Assembly: GCA_027924645.1 (NCBI GenBank)
Contig: BSBN01000040.1
Span: 2,914,001 to 2,978,000 of the forward strand
Source of the DNA: Cunninghamia lanceolata
Lineage: Eukaryota > Streptophyta > Pinopsida > Cupressales > Cupressaceae
Reading direction: 5' to 3'
Length of the DNA stretch: 64,000 bases
In this document: one piece after another, positions 34,403-44,953 of the stretch
Layout: each line of letters starts with the position of its first letter
How positions within the stretch are numbered: position 1 is the first letter of the stretch
Notes under the pieces: model-generated
Databases searched by the model: none
What the model was told of the DNA's origin: nothing
What the model saw: only the letters and a program-made list of their open reading frames with translations
Position numbers and translations under genes: made by a program

Positions 34403-34922
34403 ACTAGTCTCAAAATTTTTACTAGAGGCTCTAAAACCTTGACCATCCGTTCTGTTGCATTCCAAAAACCCGTAGAAAAAATATACTATGTCACTATTCT
34501 GTCATTCGTTTGGTTGGTGAAGCTAGATTCTATCCACTCATTTGAAATAAACATTTGCTTCAAATTCATTTTTTTTGTTGGCAAAGAGTTTGCAATGCAA
34601 GGAAGAGCGTAGCAAATCTTGTCTAGCTCCTTGCCTTTTGTGAAGGAGTGCATCATACACAACATGCTCGTGCGATTGTAGATGAACTTGGTAATAGTGT
34701 GAGCCTTTTGGAATACCTCCTTAACCCATTCAAGTTTTCCAATGTCCTCTAGGATTATATCAAGACAGTGTGTTGCATGCGGGTTTAAAAACATAGAGGG
34801 ATGCTTGTCCCTCAGGAGTTTCTTAGTAGCAACACAAGCATCAACATTGTCTATAATAAACTGAACCACATTTGGCGGTTCTACATCCATGACCACTTTG
34901 TCAAACAATTTGAAAAGTGTAG

Positions 34923-36366
34923 TGTAATATTCGTTAAAGAAAATTAAGTGTATATATCCCAGAGTGTTTTATTTGCCGAGTACAAACAACTGAACAATTA
35001 AATCTCATAGCTACAGTACTCAATCATAATAGTACATGAAATAGAATAACCTCAGATTTATTTTGATTTATCAGTTGTTTTGAAATTTGGCCACTTTAAA
35101 TAATAAAGAGTTGGTGCTAAATGAAATTAGAAATACAAATTAGAACAACAAAGCTTGATCAAGTTTGGATTGTTTGCTCAGAAAATGCAAGCAATTGGTA
35201 ATGAACTCATGGTTTTCACAATGTGCTATGGATTCAGCGTGGATGTTGGAATATAGAGCAATTAGATTTGAGTGTAGTACAATTTTGCCTTGTGAATCTG
35301 GACAACTGAATTTGAGCAGTGATTGGATTGCAGGGCAGATGCACATAGACACCCTTGTGAGTTAATTCTCTTCCATCTTGAAGACTCAAAAATTAGTGCT
35401 ATGTCGACCTGCTAGGTATGGATGAAACTTAATATGCAGACCGACACTTTACTGTGATTGCGATCTCAACCTTCCTGACAATATGTGTTAATGGTGATGC
35501 CAATCCTTGATTGGAGTAAGGCGAATTACTACCAGTTGCTGTAATGTGAGTTGGGAGTCCTTGATTCCACCTCCAATGATACAGGACAGTTAGGTCGAGC
35601 TACAATTAGATGCCTGATGTCTTGCGATCCCTCCTCTTGAGTCAATCCCTTCTTTGATAACGAATACTAGTGGTAGTTGAGTGATTCATGTGATGCAATC
35701 TTGTAGTTGAATTCAACTTCCACTTGTGATCCTTGTGACTTTCTACGTCCAGTTTGAGGGCCGGGATTAGTATGCTATGACGTGACCTAGGTAGCCAGTG
35801 AACAATCCAGATGTAGTCCAACAATGAGAAGCAATTGGATTTGCTCTGCAAATAAAATCAATGACTCAACCCTGTAGTTGATAGGCATCGACCAATTTGA
35901 TATTCCCATTTCGCCTACAACTGACCTCTATCAACCTGAAACACACAGATTTGTGAATTTTAGATCTCCTTGCAATTCTTGAGTGGAATTGCTCAGCAAG
36001 AGGTGAGGGGTTTCGTCCTAACCTCTTGAAATGATGAGTTGAGAGGGGTTTTGTCCTCTCAATTCGCAAGTCCGCAGCCAACGGATTTCGTCCTTGATGC
36101 AAACTTCAAATTCAAACTCAAAATTGAACAATGCAACATGAAAATTGGATGATGCAAATGAAAGACCAAAGCTGATTGATATACCTTTCCAACATAAGAC
36201 CCATGGGACCTATTTTCCTGCCATTATTTGAAATTGCCTTTATTTTCACTTTTATATATGTATATATATTTTATATTTATTTTTTTATTTTATTATATTT
36301 TAGCTAGTGTTTAAAAACATTTTTTATTTTAATAATAATAAAATTTTGGAAAAAGGGGACATGACA
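34923..36366 (-). mobile_element. Solo LTR inside the hAT transposase, copy A
   Basis: 1444 bp, reading on the - strand TGTCATGTCCCC...GAATATTACA. It is flanked by TGTAG (34918-34922) and TGCAG (36367-36371), a 5-bp duplication with one mismatch. Removing it and one duplicate rejoins the transposase as ...KFVAA | TLFKLFDKVV. No internal region remains, as expected after LTR-LTR recombination. The same insertion is in copy B, so it predates the duplication. The start TGTCATGTCCCC resembles the TGTAATGTCCCC start of the 28263 element, suggesting related families. Confidence 0.85.
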
Positions 36367-37654
36367 TGCAGCCACAAATTTCATCCTATTTGATGCATCC
36401 ACAAATTTCAAAAATATTGTGCCAATATCACAAGAGACAAGGAAGTTGATGAGAGTTCGGTTTCTTCTATCCCTCCACCCATTTGACATAATGGTGCATC
36501 CAATCTTTGCCCACTCTAGTAGATGTTTGTTAACAACATCCTTAATATCTTGTACAGAGTCATTGAGCATATCAACCCGGACCTAGGATCTATAGCTGCA
36601 ACAAGATCCACCATACCTTGCCAGTATGGAGACTTTGGCAATATGGAACAATAGGCTGGAGTAGAACCATAAATTTGCAATTGCCTTCTTTGCTTGTTCA
36701 TTGATGTTTTTTCTCCATCCTGTACTCTCCCAAGTTGTTTATGATCCCTGTGAAGTACAAGGTGCAAAGAAAGAATTAATGTTTCCAACTCCCGTGTTTG
36801 GGCTGTGTGCTATAGTAGGTGTTGACTGAGAGTCCCTCAAAGATTGTTGTGCACCAGCAGCCTCCTCCAAAGGATTGCCTCTACCATCTGCAGAATTAGA
36901 AGCCACTTCTGTCCTAGTTCTTGCCTTTTTAGCCCTACCATCAAAATTGGCTGAAGAACTTGTTGCATCTGATATCTGATATCTGTAGGGCACATTTGGC
37001 AAGGAGTAGTGTCATGTTTTGGCTTCTTCTCAAAATGCTATTTGAAGCGATATATGCCTCCATTGACAACTTGCAAGAAAAAAATTCATTTAACCTTGTT
37101 TGTACCTGAGACTGACATGTAATATGCCCACACAAAGTCTTTCTCACACAACATGATGACCAAATTTGCAAAAAAATCTGAATTGAGTCTTTCATATGTT
37201 TTGAGGTTATAACTTTTGCCTTATTATTTCCAGAAGAAATCTTTATCTCTTCAACCTTAGCACTCCTGCTAGTTGATACACCTAGATCCCCAATTTCAAA
37301 TTGCCCATTATACCAAAGTGATGGTATGGAAGAGTAATTTTCTTAATATACCAAACCTTCTGATATACTTGAAGATACATGGAAGAGTGATAGTACGTGG
37401 AAGAGAGATGTACATGAGTGCATATTGGTATGGGAGAGTAGAGTGGCACCATAAGGAATGGCATGTGAAAGGTCTCAGGTTTGTCTAATGGCATATCTAC
37501 TCACAAGGGGCAGTCCAAAGCACGTAGGCATGGTCACCCGTTTGACACTACAATCTCTGTTGCATCAGATTTACGGTCGAACAACAGATCACCGAAAGAA
37601 GAAAGAGAGAAGAAGAAGAGAAGAAATGTAAGAGAAGACAATTGTAGGGAAAAG

Positions 37655-37662
37655 TATTTATA
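37655..37662 (-). promoter_or_regulatory. TATA box of the hAT transposase gene
   Basis: The - strand reads ACTATAAATACTT, followed downstream by a TCTTCT-rich leader (37640-37580), a common plant 5' UTR composition. It lies upstream of the zf-BED region and is conserved near 54380 in copy B. Confidence 0.45.
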
Positions 37663-37699
37663 GTCTCCTTATCACTCCAACCTTTGTAACCCTCAAATA

Positions 37700-40508
37700 T
37701 ACCTCTGGGGCATCACTTCCTAGGGTATGAGAAGGTAATTTTGCTGAATGTTGTTCTTGGTGCACCATAGAGGGGCTTTAGGACATTTTTTGCAGTTGAG
37801 TATATCAGATTCCCCACAAATGTTAGTACTTTACAATAAATCTTTGTCAAGCATGTACAAGTTAAATAAGGATTGTTTTGGCAAAAAAAAAGTCCTAAAC
37901 CTCTTAACCCTAAGCACTGAAAAAAATCAGCATTTAGGGTTGGGGGTTAGGGCACTTATTTGCAAAAAAAGGAAGGGCATATATTTTTTAAAAAAATTGT
38001 AAATTACTTTTTATAAATGAAAATGATGAATATAGATTAAAACCAAAATTACTATGTCTAGTTTAGAACCTTGCTATCAAGCTTGAACCTTGTTATAAGT
38101 CCAGATATTATAGACAGAGGAAACGATAAATTATGTTTTTGGGAAACATTGAATGGTGATTTACTTTTGCTTAGTCACCAAAGTGAAATTGATAAGATTG
38201 GCTTTAGTAATGATGCTTGAGATATTATATAAAGATGAAACAACTGATCATGATTTTGGGAAACATTAAATAGCAATTCATTTTGGGATTCGGGTAATGC
38301 TATTATAATATGGCTTCAATTTGGTGGTCCTCTTAATTGGAAAGGAATGGTTCATGGAGACACATGGGTAGTATGACAAATCAATAAGAATATTTGACTT
38401 GCTATTTGACTATTTGGCATCTTTGCAATGCAGGTGCAAAGCAACTTTTTCATGAAAAGTTGTTTTAACAGTTAACCTTCATCTAGTTAGTTGTTGATAT
38501 TTAAAGCAGATTTGGTTTATAAGGATGTATGTAGTAAAGGCAAGTAGTTTTAGACATAGAAGAAGAAATAGACATGGTGACCTTACACACTTAGATTAGG
38601 TGAGGTATTCATTATGGGTGTAGCTAGGCTATACCATTCCATGCTAGCTAGTGATACATTACACAAGTTGTGATTGGTTACACTAGTCCTTGCCATAGTA
38701 GTATCAATGGGTTGGAAATCACAAATGCTTGAAGCAGTCAATACAGGACTGACAATGAATGGTAATATTAGTCAACTCACAACCACATGATACTATTGTC
38801 TTGTACTAAGCTTCATATTGGACATACATGGTAAGAGTACTTTCTATGATTCTATTGAATCTTATAGAAGGTAAAGAAAAAAGTTCATAACTACTTCCAT
38901 ATAAATGTATCTTATATCAACCCAACTACTTGCAATCTAGCATACAATATGCATATCCCAGTCAATGTAATGTCCCTCCTAAAATTTATTCCAAAAAATA
39001 GTACTTGATGCAGAAGGAAATTGTTTTTTAATTACCAAAATAACATAGGTGATACAAATTTATTAATAACAATTTTATATTAACATGGTAAAGTTTTTAA
39101 TCTTCACATAATCCCGGTACCCGAGTACTAAAAACATCCTTTGTTTCCCATACTGTCTACATACCCTGTATCCACGGGATCAAGGTACACAAGGATTCGT
39201 TATGAGCAATATGTAGTTCTGGTTGTTCTATGTTTATGTAATTGTACGAGCGGGTATGCAACCCTTTCTAGGGTCCAGTTTCCCTAGACAGTTCTTCGTT
39301 GACTGCCACCCACTCAGGTGAAACAAGGACGGAATCAATAAAATAGAAAGCAAACACCTATGAGGGGTGTTTGACGTTTAAGTCTTGTTTTTCTAATGAT
39401 AAAGTTTACCTAACGTTTGCATGTCCAAGCAAGATTTCTCGTTCGCTTGGACTTAAAACTTGGTTTTCCGTATAACTCCTCGGCGATTTAAACGGTCGAT
39501 GCCACAGACGCCGTTATAGCAGCTTTATCAGGCCACAAGTGCAGTAGTTCAAATGCGACGGCATGACCCGTAAATGTGAACCAAAGGCACTATTTCATCA
39601 CCGAATGCTGCGATAGTTTAGTTTTAGAAGAACACTTATTGTTTTCGGATCGCCAAGATCCTTGAAGGCGAGGTGAGAGCATACGACAAGAAGTGTTCTT
39701 GGTTAACAAGAACTTATCAAATAGAAGTGTAACAAAATTCGACCTTATTGGTCCAAAATATTTAGTCACATATACTATCAACTGACGATTCTCAATTATC
39801 AAAACGATTCCATTTTTACTTAAATAATCTAGTAGTATTGTGTAATCATAACCTTAAAACTTCTCGAATAACTAAACTTATAAAACAAATGTATTTAACT
39901 ACTTTCTCATTGTTGTTCTAAAACTAATGATGAGATAACATAAACATAAAACCATTAATTCCAATTGTTTCACTAGGGAACAAGTTCATATTTTCCTAAA
40001 TAAAGACAAAGAAAACATTTATCATAGAGTTGAAATTAGAAATCATGTTTAGCCAAATTAAATGTTACTTCAAATTTAATAGATATTCCTTCTATCAAGA
40101 ATTTTCTGAGCATATTAAATGATAGACCATTTCTAAGTTTGATTTTATCATTCAAACAATATTTACTTCCCATTTTGATAAAATCTTATTTTAGTATTAA
40201 CTAGAATTTAAAATTAATGCTAAATTGATATTTAAAATTCTAATAAGAAATCCGTTGAGATACAGCTTGAATAGGCTAGAAGATAAGGATGAGCAATAAC
40301 TAAAGTTTCAAAACAATTAAATTGATTTAAGATGAATCACATTAAGGTTTAGTTTCTAAATACAGAAAATCGTTTCTTAGTTGTAAATGCAGGGAACACA
40401 TTGTATAAGATTAGAAACTTCATGGTTTTATCTTCTTGACCGCACTAGTTAACTTGAAGACACCCTGAATTATATCATTATGATGCCAATTAAACCTGCA
40501 GTGGTTGA
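37700..40508. other. Unidentified right part of copy A
   Basis: Collinear with 54430-57025 plus 58803-58858 of copy B. AT-rich with stops in all frames; no gene or terminal repeats recognised. Copy B lacks about 130 bp here (near 38905-39040). GC-richer islands near 39110-39330 and 39480-39560 do not code. Confidence 0.5.
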
Positions 40509-40638
40509 GTTTATCTAGAAGAGAGGGTATGGAAGTTAAATCCCCGAGGAATAAAGAGAGAAAATCTGTTACCCTAAGGCATTACGTTTCATGCTACAAC
40601 ACCCTCTCACACAGCAGCATTGTAAGGCTAGACAAATA

Positions 40639-40834
40639 ATGACCGTACCTCAAAGAAGAAATGACTTCCCAGAGGAGGATGAAGTGGAGTTAGAATGGGA
40701 AGAGGGAGATGAAGACCTTCTGGAGGAGGGATGGATTGATCTTGGAGATGAGGGGGTTCATGTTTCTCCGGATGTGCGGGCACTTATGCATGCAGCCGAG
40801 CTTGGCGATCAAAATGCCCTTTACCTTGCTTTAG
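40639..40834 (+). CDS. First exon of the ankyrin-repeat protein, copy B
   Basis: Same length, start and GTCAGT donor as copy A. Visible protein differences are Gly to Asp in RRNGF (here RRNDF), Ala to Val in DEAELE, and Arg to Tyr in ALRLAL (here ALYLAL), so it is open but changed. The duplication breakpoint removes the native upstream promoter and alters the TATA box to TTTATCTAG. 147 bp after the exon the 8.1-kb element interrupts the intron. It is probably an orphan exon, though it could splice to exons outside the window. Confidence 0.55.
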
Positions 40835-41227
40835 GTCAGTTTCTTTGCTACTGGATTTTCCTGTAATTTTGCAAACATGGATTGCTTTCAATTACGCAAC
40901 AGTTGGTTACAACTTATAAAAGTAGGAAAGCTGAAATTTCAGTTTGGGTATCTTACCTTGGGCTGTATTGTTGATGGGTGCTGTTGTGACCAGATCACAC
41001 ATCACCCCATCGGACTGGGGACTCCCCCCTCTTTTTTGAGCTCAGATGCTTTGTGCAGGAAGTTGTTTTGGCTAAGGTATTTCGGGGCAGTGAAGATGTT
41101 TAGACACCTTGGTGAGGTGAGAATGCGACTTGAATAGATGACTCCCCGGAGTGACTTGGAGCACCTTCACAGAGACATAGATAGGTGATTGAGATGAGGT
41201 TTTGGAATGTTTTGATGGAGTGATGAT

Positions 41228-43820
41228 TGGAGCGCCTTCCAGATGCAGGTCAATTTTGGCGCCTAGTTGATAGAAGATTCCTGTGCCTTGGTGAAAGCAG
41301 AGGTTGTCAGAAGATTATAGGATTGGCACCCTTCATGTGGACAGAATGGATTGACGTTTTGAAACTATTTGATGAAGTAGCCTTCTGAGAACAAGGGTAG
41401 ATGTTTGCCTAGGTTCATGCCAATTTTGGCGCCTTGACTAGAATGGATAGGGGAAGTCTTTGAAAAGCAAAAGTTTGACCCAGACCCAAGGCGCCCTTTC
41501 ATACTTCCAAATGATCACCAAAATGGCGCCTTGCATATGAAGTTTATTCTGCCTTTTTTGTAGAGTCTTTGAGCGCCTTATATGATGGATGAGTGCCTAT
41601 AAACAGGACATAAGCGTCTTCAAGAAGAAGTTGAAGTGCCAGTTGAGCATTTTAAACATGTTCTGGCGCCTTGGAATGTTGAGAATGTTAGAAATGCGCC
41701 TTGAGTGTCAATGTGTGCGCCTAGTTTGAAAGATCTAGTTGAGTACCTTGGAGTCCTTCAATGAGTTTGAGCGCCCTAATGAGGAATGTGCGCCCTTAGA
41801 GTCAAGGGGAGAAGATTGAAACTTTACCTAATGAACGCCTAGAGTAATATGCGCCTAGATTTGGGAGAAGACACAGAAAACATTTGAGCGCCATTTTGGA
41901 GAGATTTGAGCGCCTTGAGTCTCAGAGTGCGCGTTGAATCTGTGGGTGATAGAGGAGCGAATTTGAAGTGGCAAGAGCATGAAGGAGCGCCCAACCTAGT
42001 ATAGCGCCTTGGTGAGGTGAGCGTGTTTAGAGCACCTAGGGGAGATAGAAGAGGATTACGCCTTTGAGGAAGAATTGAAAGTGAGAAATAAGGAGGAATT
42101 GGCGCCTTCAGAGTCTCCTAGAGTGATCTTCATGTTTTGCGCCTAGTTGGAAGTTGCCTTGAGTTCAGAGGCCATCAAGACAAGAAGGCATTAGATGTAA
42201 TCATTGCGCCCTCATAGAGAGAGGCAAAAGGATCTTGATGCGCCTAGTAAAGATAAGTGGATTTGGCGCCTTTTGGAGTAAGGATGAAGTGTTTTAGCGC
42301 CTTGTTGAGGAAAGGTTTTGATGGAGATATGAGGGTCTCAATGAATGAATAAACTCTTATAGAAGCTTTAAGCGCCTAAAGTATGGCTAGGCCACTTCTG
42401 CGCCCTTGGTAAAGAGATCTACTTTTGGCGCCTTCATGTGGGAGGTTGTTTAGTATGAGCGCTTAGAGTTGGTTTTGGCGCCTCAGAGTTTTAGGGTGTT
42501 TTGAGCGCCTTAGTAAGGATAAGAGTTCAACTAGGTGCATTATTATGAAGAGTGCAATCATATTAATTTTGAAGTGACACCTTGATAAACGCCTTCACAG
42601 GGAGAAGAGATGGAGCGCCTTGGTTAGTTGATGAATGAAATGCGCCTTCAGATGTTGTGGACAGTGTAAATGCGCCTTGGTGAGGCAAGAATGGTATGAG
42701 CGCCCTGAGAAGGAGTATAGGTCTTTGAAGCGCCTTAGGCCTTAAAGTGCGCCCTAGCCTAAAAGTGCGCCTAGAAGATAAAAAAGAAGGTTGAACTTTA
42801 ACATGATTGTGTGCCTAGGAGATCCTGAGGTTGTTTAAGCGCTTTGAGGTAAGTGAATGCCTTGAAGTCCATTTTATGCGCCCTGAGAACACCTTGGAGT
42901 GCGCCTTGGAGAGATGTGGGCGCCCTGAGTCTAGAGGATAAAGTGCCTTAGAAGGAACAAGTCAAATGTTTGCGCCTTGGGTTTTGAGCGCCTAGGAGGT
43001 CTGAGGAGTGAGTGCCTTCACAGAGAATAGAGTCTAGATGAGCACCTGGAGTGTTGAATTGGCGCCATCACCTTATGTAATGAATAAGTGCCTTAAGAAG
43101 TGCGCCTAGACGTGTTTTGAGCGCCTTGATGATATCATTCAAGCCATGAACATGGGCGCCTAGGCATGAAGGAATGAAGTGTATAACTAAGGTTTCAATA
43201 CCTTAATATGGAGTCAGTGTCCGAGAGAGGTGTTGACCTTTGAGCTTAAAGATGAAGAAGTTTGAAAGAGTTCTGGTGCCTAGGAGGATGAGTCCTCAAA
43301 CATGCGCCTTGAGTGAAACATCATGATTTTGGCGCTTGAAGAAGAAAGTGAAGATGACAGTTGAGGATGAGCACCTTGGAGCAAGGATGAGCGCCCTTTA
43401 CATTTCTCTCATCACTCAGGAGCGCATAGGAGTATATCCTCATGTTGGAGTCTGGATTTGAAGTTCATTTTTGCGCCCTAAGAGCTTTTTGCACCCTTGA
43501 AGAGTCTAAAGGTCTGAAGAGGCAATGATACTCAAAGAGGAATTAGCACCTTTCACTGGAATGAGGGAGGAACCCACACCTTGCGCCCTAAGAAGTTGTT
43601 GAGAGAGTTAGGTAAATATTGAAGCACCTTGAGACAAAATGTACCTTGGTGACGCAAGTATAGATAAGCGCCCTCACAGAGATGAAAGAGAAAGAAATTA
43701 TAACAAAGTTGATGATGAGTGCCCAGACTAGGATGGTGCGCCTTGAGGTGAAAGGTTGTGTTTCTAGCGCCTTTAGGAGAACTGCGCCTTGGAGAATCCT
43801 CTAAGTAGTATTGGCGCCTT
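41228..43820 (+). repeat. Irregular array of about 50 GCGCC motifs
   Basis: GCGCCTTGG, GCGCCTAG, GCGCCCTGAG and similar recur about every 50 bp with no fixed period. I count roughly 50 exact GCGCC plus many decayed GCACC and GTGCC forms, as expected from deamination of methylated CpG. Between motifs the DNA is purine-rich (GAG, AAG). All frames are stopped, so it is not coding. Scattered copies continue at about 44303, 44333 and 44465. Confidence 0.85.
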
Positions 43821-44375
43821 AGTGAGGATGGGAGTGTTTACCTTTGAGTGAAGAGCTTCACATCATTCTTGAAGGAGTTATCAAGGACAAGTAACTAAGT
43901 AACCTTCAAGTTGCAGAGGAAACATCTTTCTAAAGGCAGCATCAAGTCCAACATGTTGATACTCCTCATCACTGACATCATGTTCAAGGCATCTATCCAT
44001 TTAAGCTTTCCGAGGAATATCTTGCAAGTACACTACATCTTCGTCCTATCATCAAGTAAGGTACTTCTTTCAAGCTTCAAGTCAAGATCTCTCAATCTTC
44101 AAGCTTCAAAGTCTACATCCAAGAAGGTGTTATTGTCTACATTTCAAACGGGGCTACTCCAAAGATCATCATGGAGGATTACTTCATCTTCAAGTTGCTT
44201 CATGATTGAAGGACATTCATCTATTTTATTTCAAGTTTCATTCAACCTTCAAGGCTTAAAGACATTACAACATCATCATCATCTAGAACACCATGGACTT
44301 AGGCGCCCATTTATGCTAAAACTTTCCCTTTTGGCGCCCAAGACATTGTCTTGAATTTTTAAAAATTGCTAATTT
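43821..44375 (+). other. Pyrimidine-rich linker between array and promoter
   Basis: Rich in CTTCAAG/CATCTTCAAG words. The open frame 43911-44354 is leucine/serine/histidine-rich low-complexity translation and not a credible gene. Confidence 0.45.
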
Positions 44376-44394
44376 AAAAAAAAAAAAAAAAAAA
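44376..44394 (+). repeat. Run of 19 A
   Basis: Uninterrupted poly(A) between the array and the TATA box. It may mark an old retroposed 3' end inside the element. Confidence 0.8.
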
Positions 44395-44452
44395 CTCAAG
44401 GTAGGCCGACCTCACTAATTCAGCCGACCTCATTTAATAGAGGTGAACTGCC

Positions 44453-44460
44453 TATTTAAG
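44453..44460 (+). promoter_or_regulatory. TATA box of the giant ORF
   Basis: TATTTAAG in GCCTATTTAAGGAGAG. Upstream lie two GCCGACCTCA..TAAT words. Transcription would start near 44490 and run through a leader with a 22-bp tandem repeat (44673-44716, AGAAAATTATATTTTCTAAG plus GC). Confidence 0.5.
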
Positions 44461-44733
44461 GAGAGCGCCCCATCCTTTTTACCTCATTCATTTTTCAATT
44501 TGCAAGTTGGGAGCAGCGAATTTTCACAAGGGAAGGCAGCAAAATTATTGAAGAAGCAGCAATTTATCCTAGGAGCAGAAATCTGCAAGGAGAAAGTTCG
44601 TTTTTATAGGCAGATCTGAGTTTGAAAAGGCTAATTTGTTTCCAAATTCTGCCATTTTTTGCATTAAATTCCAGAAAATTATATTTTCTAAGGCAGAAAA
44701 TTATATTTTCTAAGGCAGAAAATTGAAAACAAG

Positions 44734-44949
44734 GTACGTTTTGTCACTTCTACTTTATCAAATTTCCTTGTATTTGCTTAATTTTGCAAATTTATATTCA
44801 GAAAATCAGATAATGCTTCAATGAAATGACTTAGGAAATCTCTTTGTACTTGAAAAAATTGAATTAAAATATGATAACATGATGATAATGATATAGAAAA
44901 TTCATAAAATCTATCATTTCAATCTACTTATTCGAGTCTAGTCTTGCAG
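44734..44949 (+). other. Likely 5' UTR intron of the giant ORF
   Basis: Donor AAG|GTACGT at 44734 and acceptor TCTTGCAG|A at 44949, 216 bp, T-rich inside, ending 4 nt before the first ATG. Both sites fit plant consensus well. Confidence 0.55.
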
Positions 44950-44953
44950 ATAG

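Larger units (their letters stand above)
27273..37200 (-). pseudogene. hAT-family transposase remnant, copy A (interrupted twice)
   Basis: DUF659-type plant hAT transposase read from right to left. A zf-BED-like N-terminus (about 37190-36960) keeps VVNGGIYRF but has lost cysteines to stops and substitutions. Next comes the region to IGCTIMSNGWRDRRNRTLIN (36367-36570), then VVQFIIDNVD and HATHCLDIILEDIGK (34486-34908). After the inserted retroelement come YYLNPSLFYSPSFKDD and TELPIYKQARDF (27839-28122), the dimerisation-end motif ITQQQMN (near 27640) and an acidic C-terminus VVERLERGSNQ (stop near 27273). The normally acidic residue of the S-D-G-W motif is Asn. It is broken by stops, a solo LTR (34923-36366) and a 6.1-kb element (28263-34402). 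It would have cut and pasted its own DNA; terminal repeats were not identified. Confidence 0.82.
25961..40508 (+). repeat. Segmental tandem duplication, copy A
   Basis: Collinear with copy B (40509-58858). Left edge GTTTATATAG at 25961 aligns with GTTTATCTAG at 40509. Right edge ATGATGCCAATTAAAC...GGTTGAGT near 40508 aligns with 58836-58858. Order: ankyrin exon 1, intron, hAT transposase remnant (- strand) containing a solo LTR, then about 3 kb of unidentified DNA. Unique to copy A is the 6.1-kb retroelement at 28263-34402. Without it and its TSD, copy A is about 8.40 kb. Confidence 0.93.

Noticed and set aside
37905..37960. TTAACCCTAAG...TTTAGGGTTGGGGGTTAGGG, telomere-like.
   Set aside because: Only two or three imperfect TTTAGGG-type words with no tandem tract; conserved in copy B as ordinary sequence.
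43911..44354. 147-codon frame between the GCGCC array and the poly(A) run.
   Set aside because: Leu/Ser/His-rich low-complexity product from CTTCAAG-like repeats; no domain.
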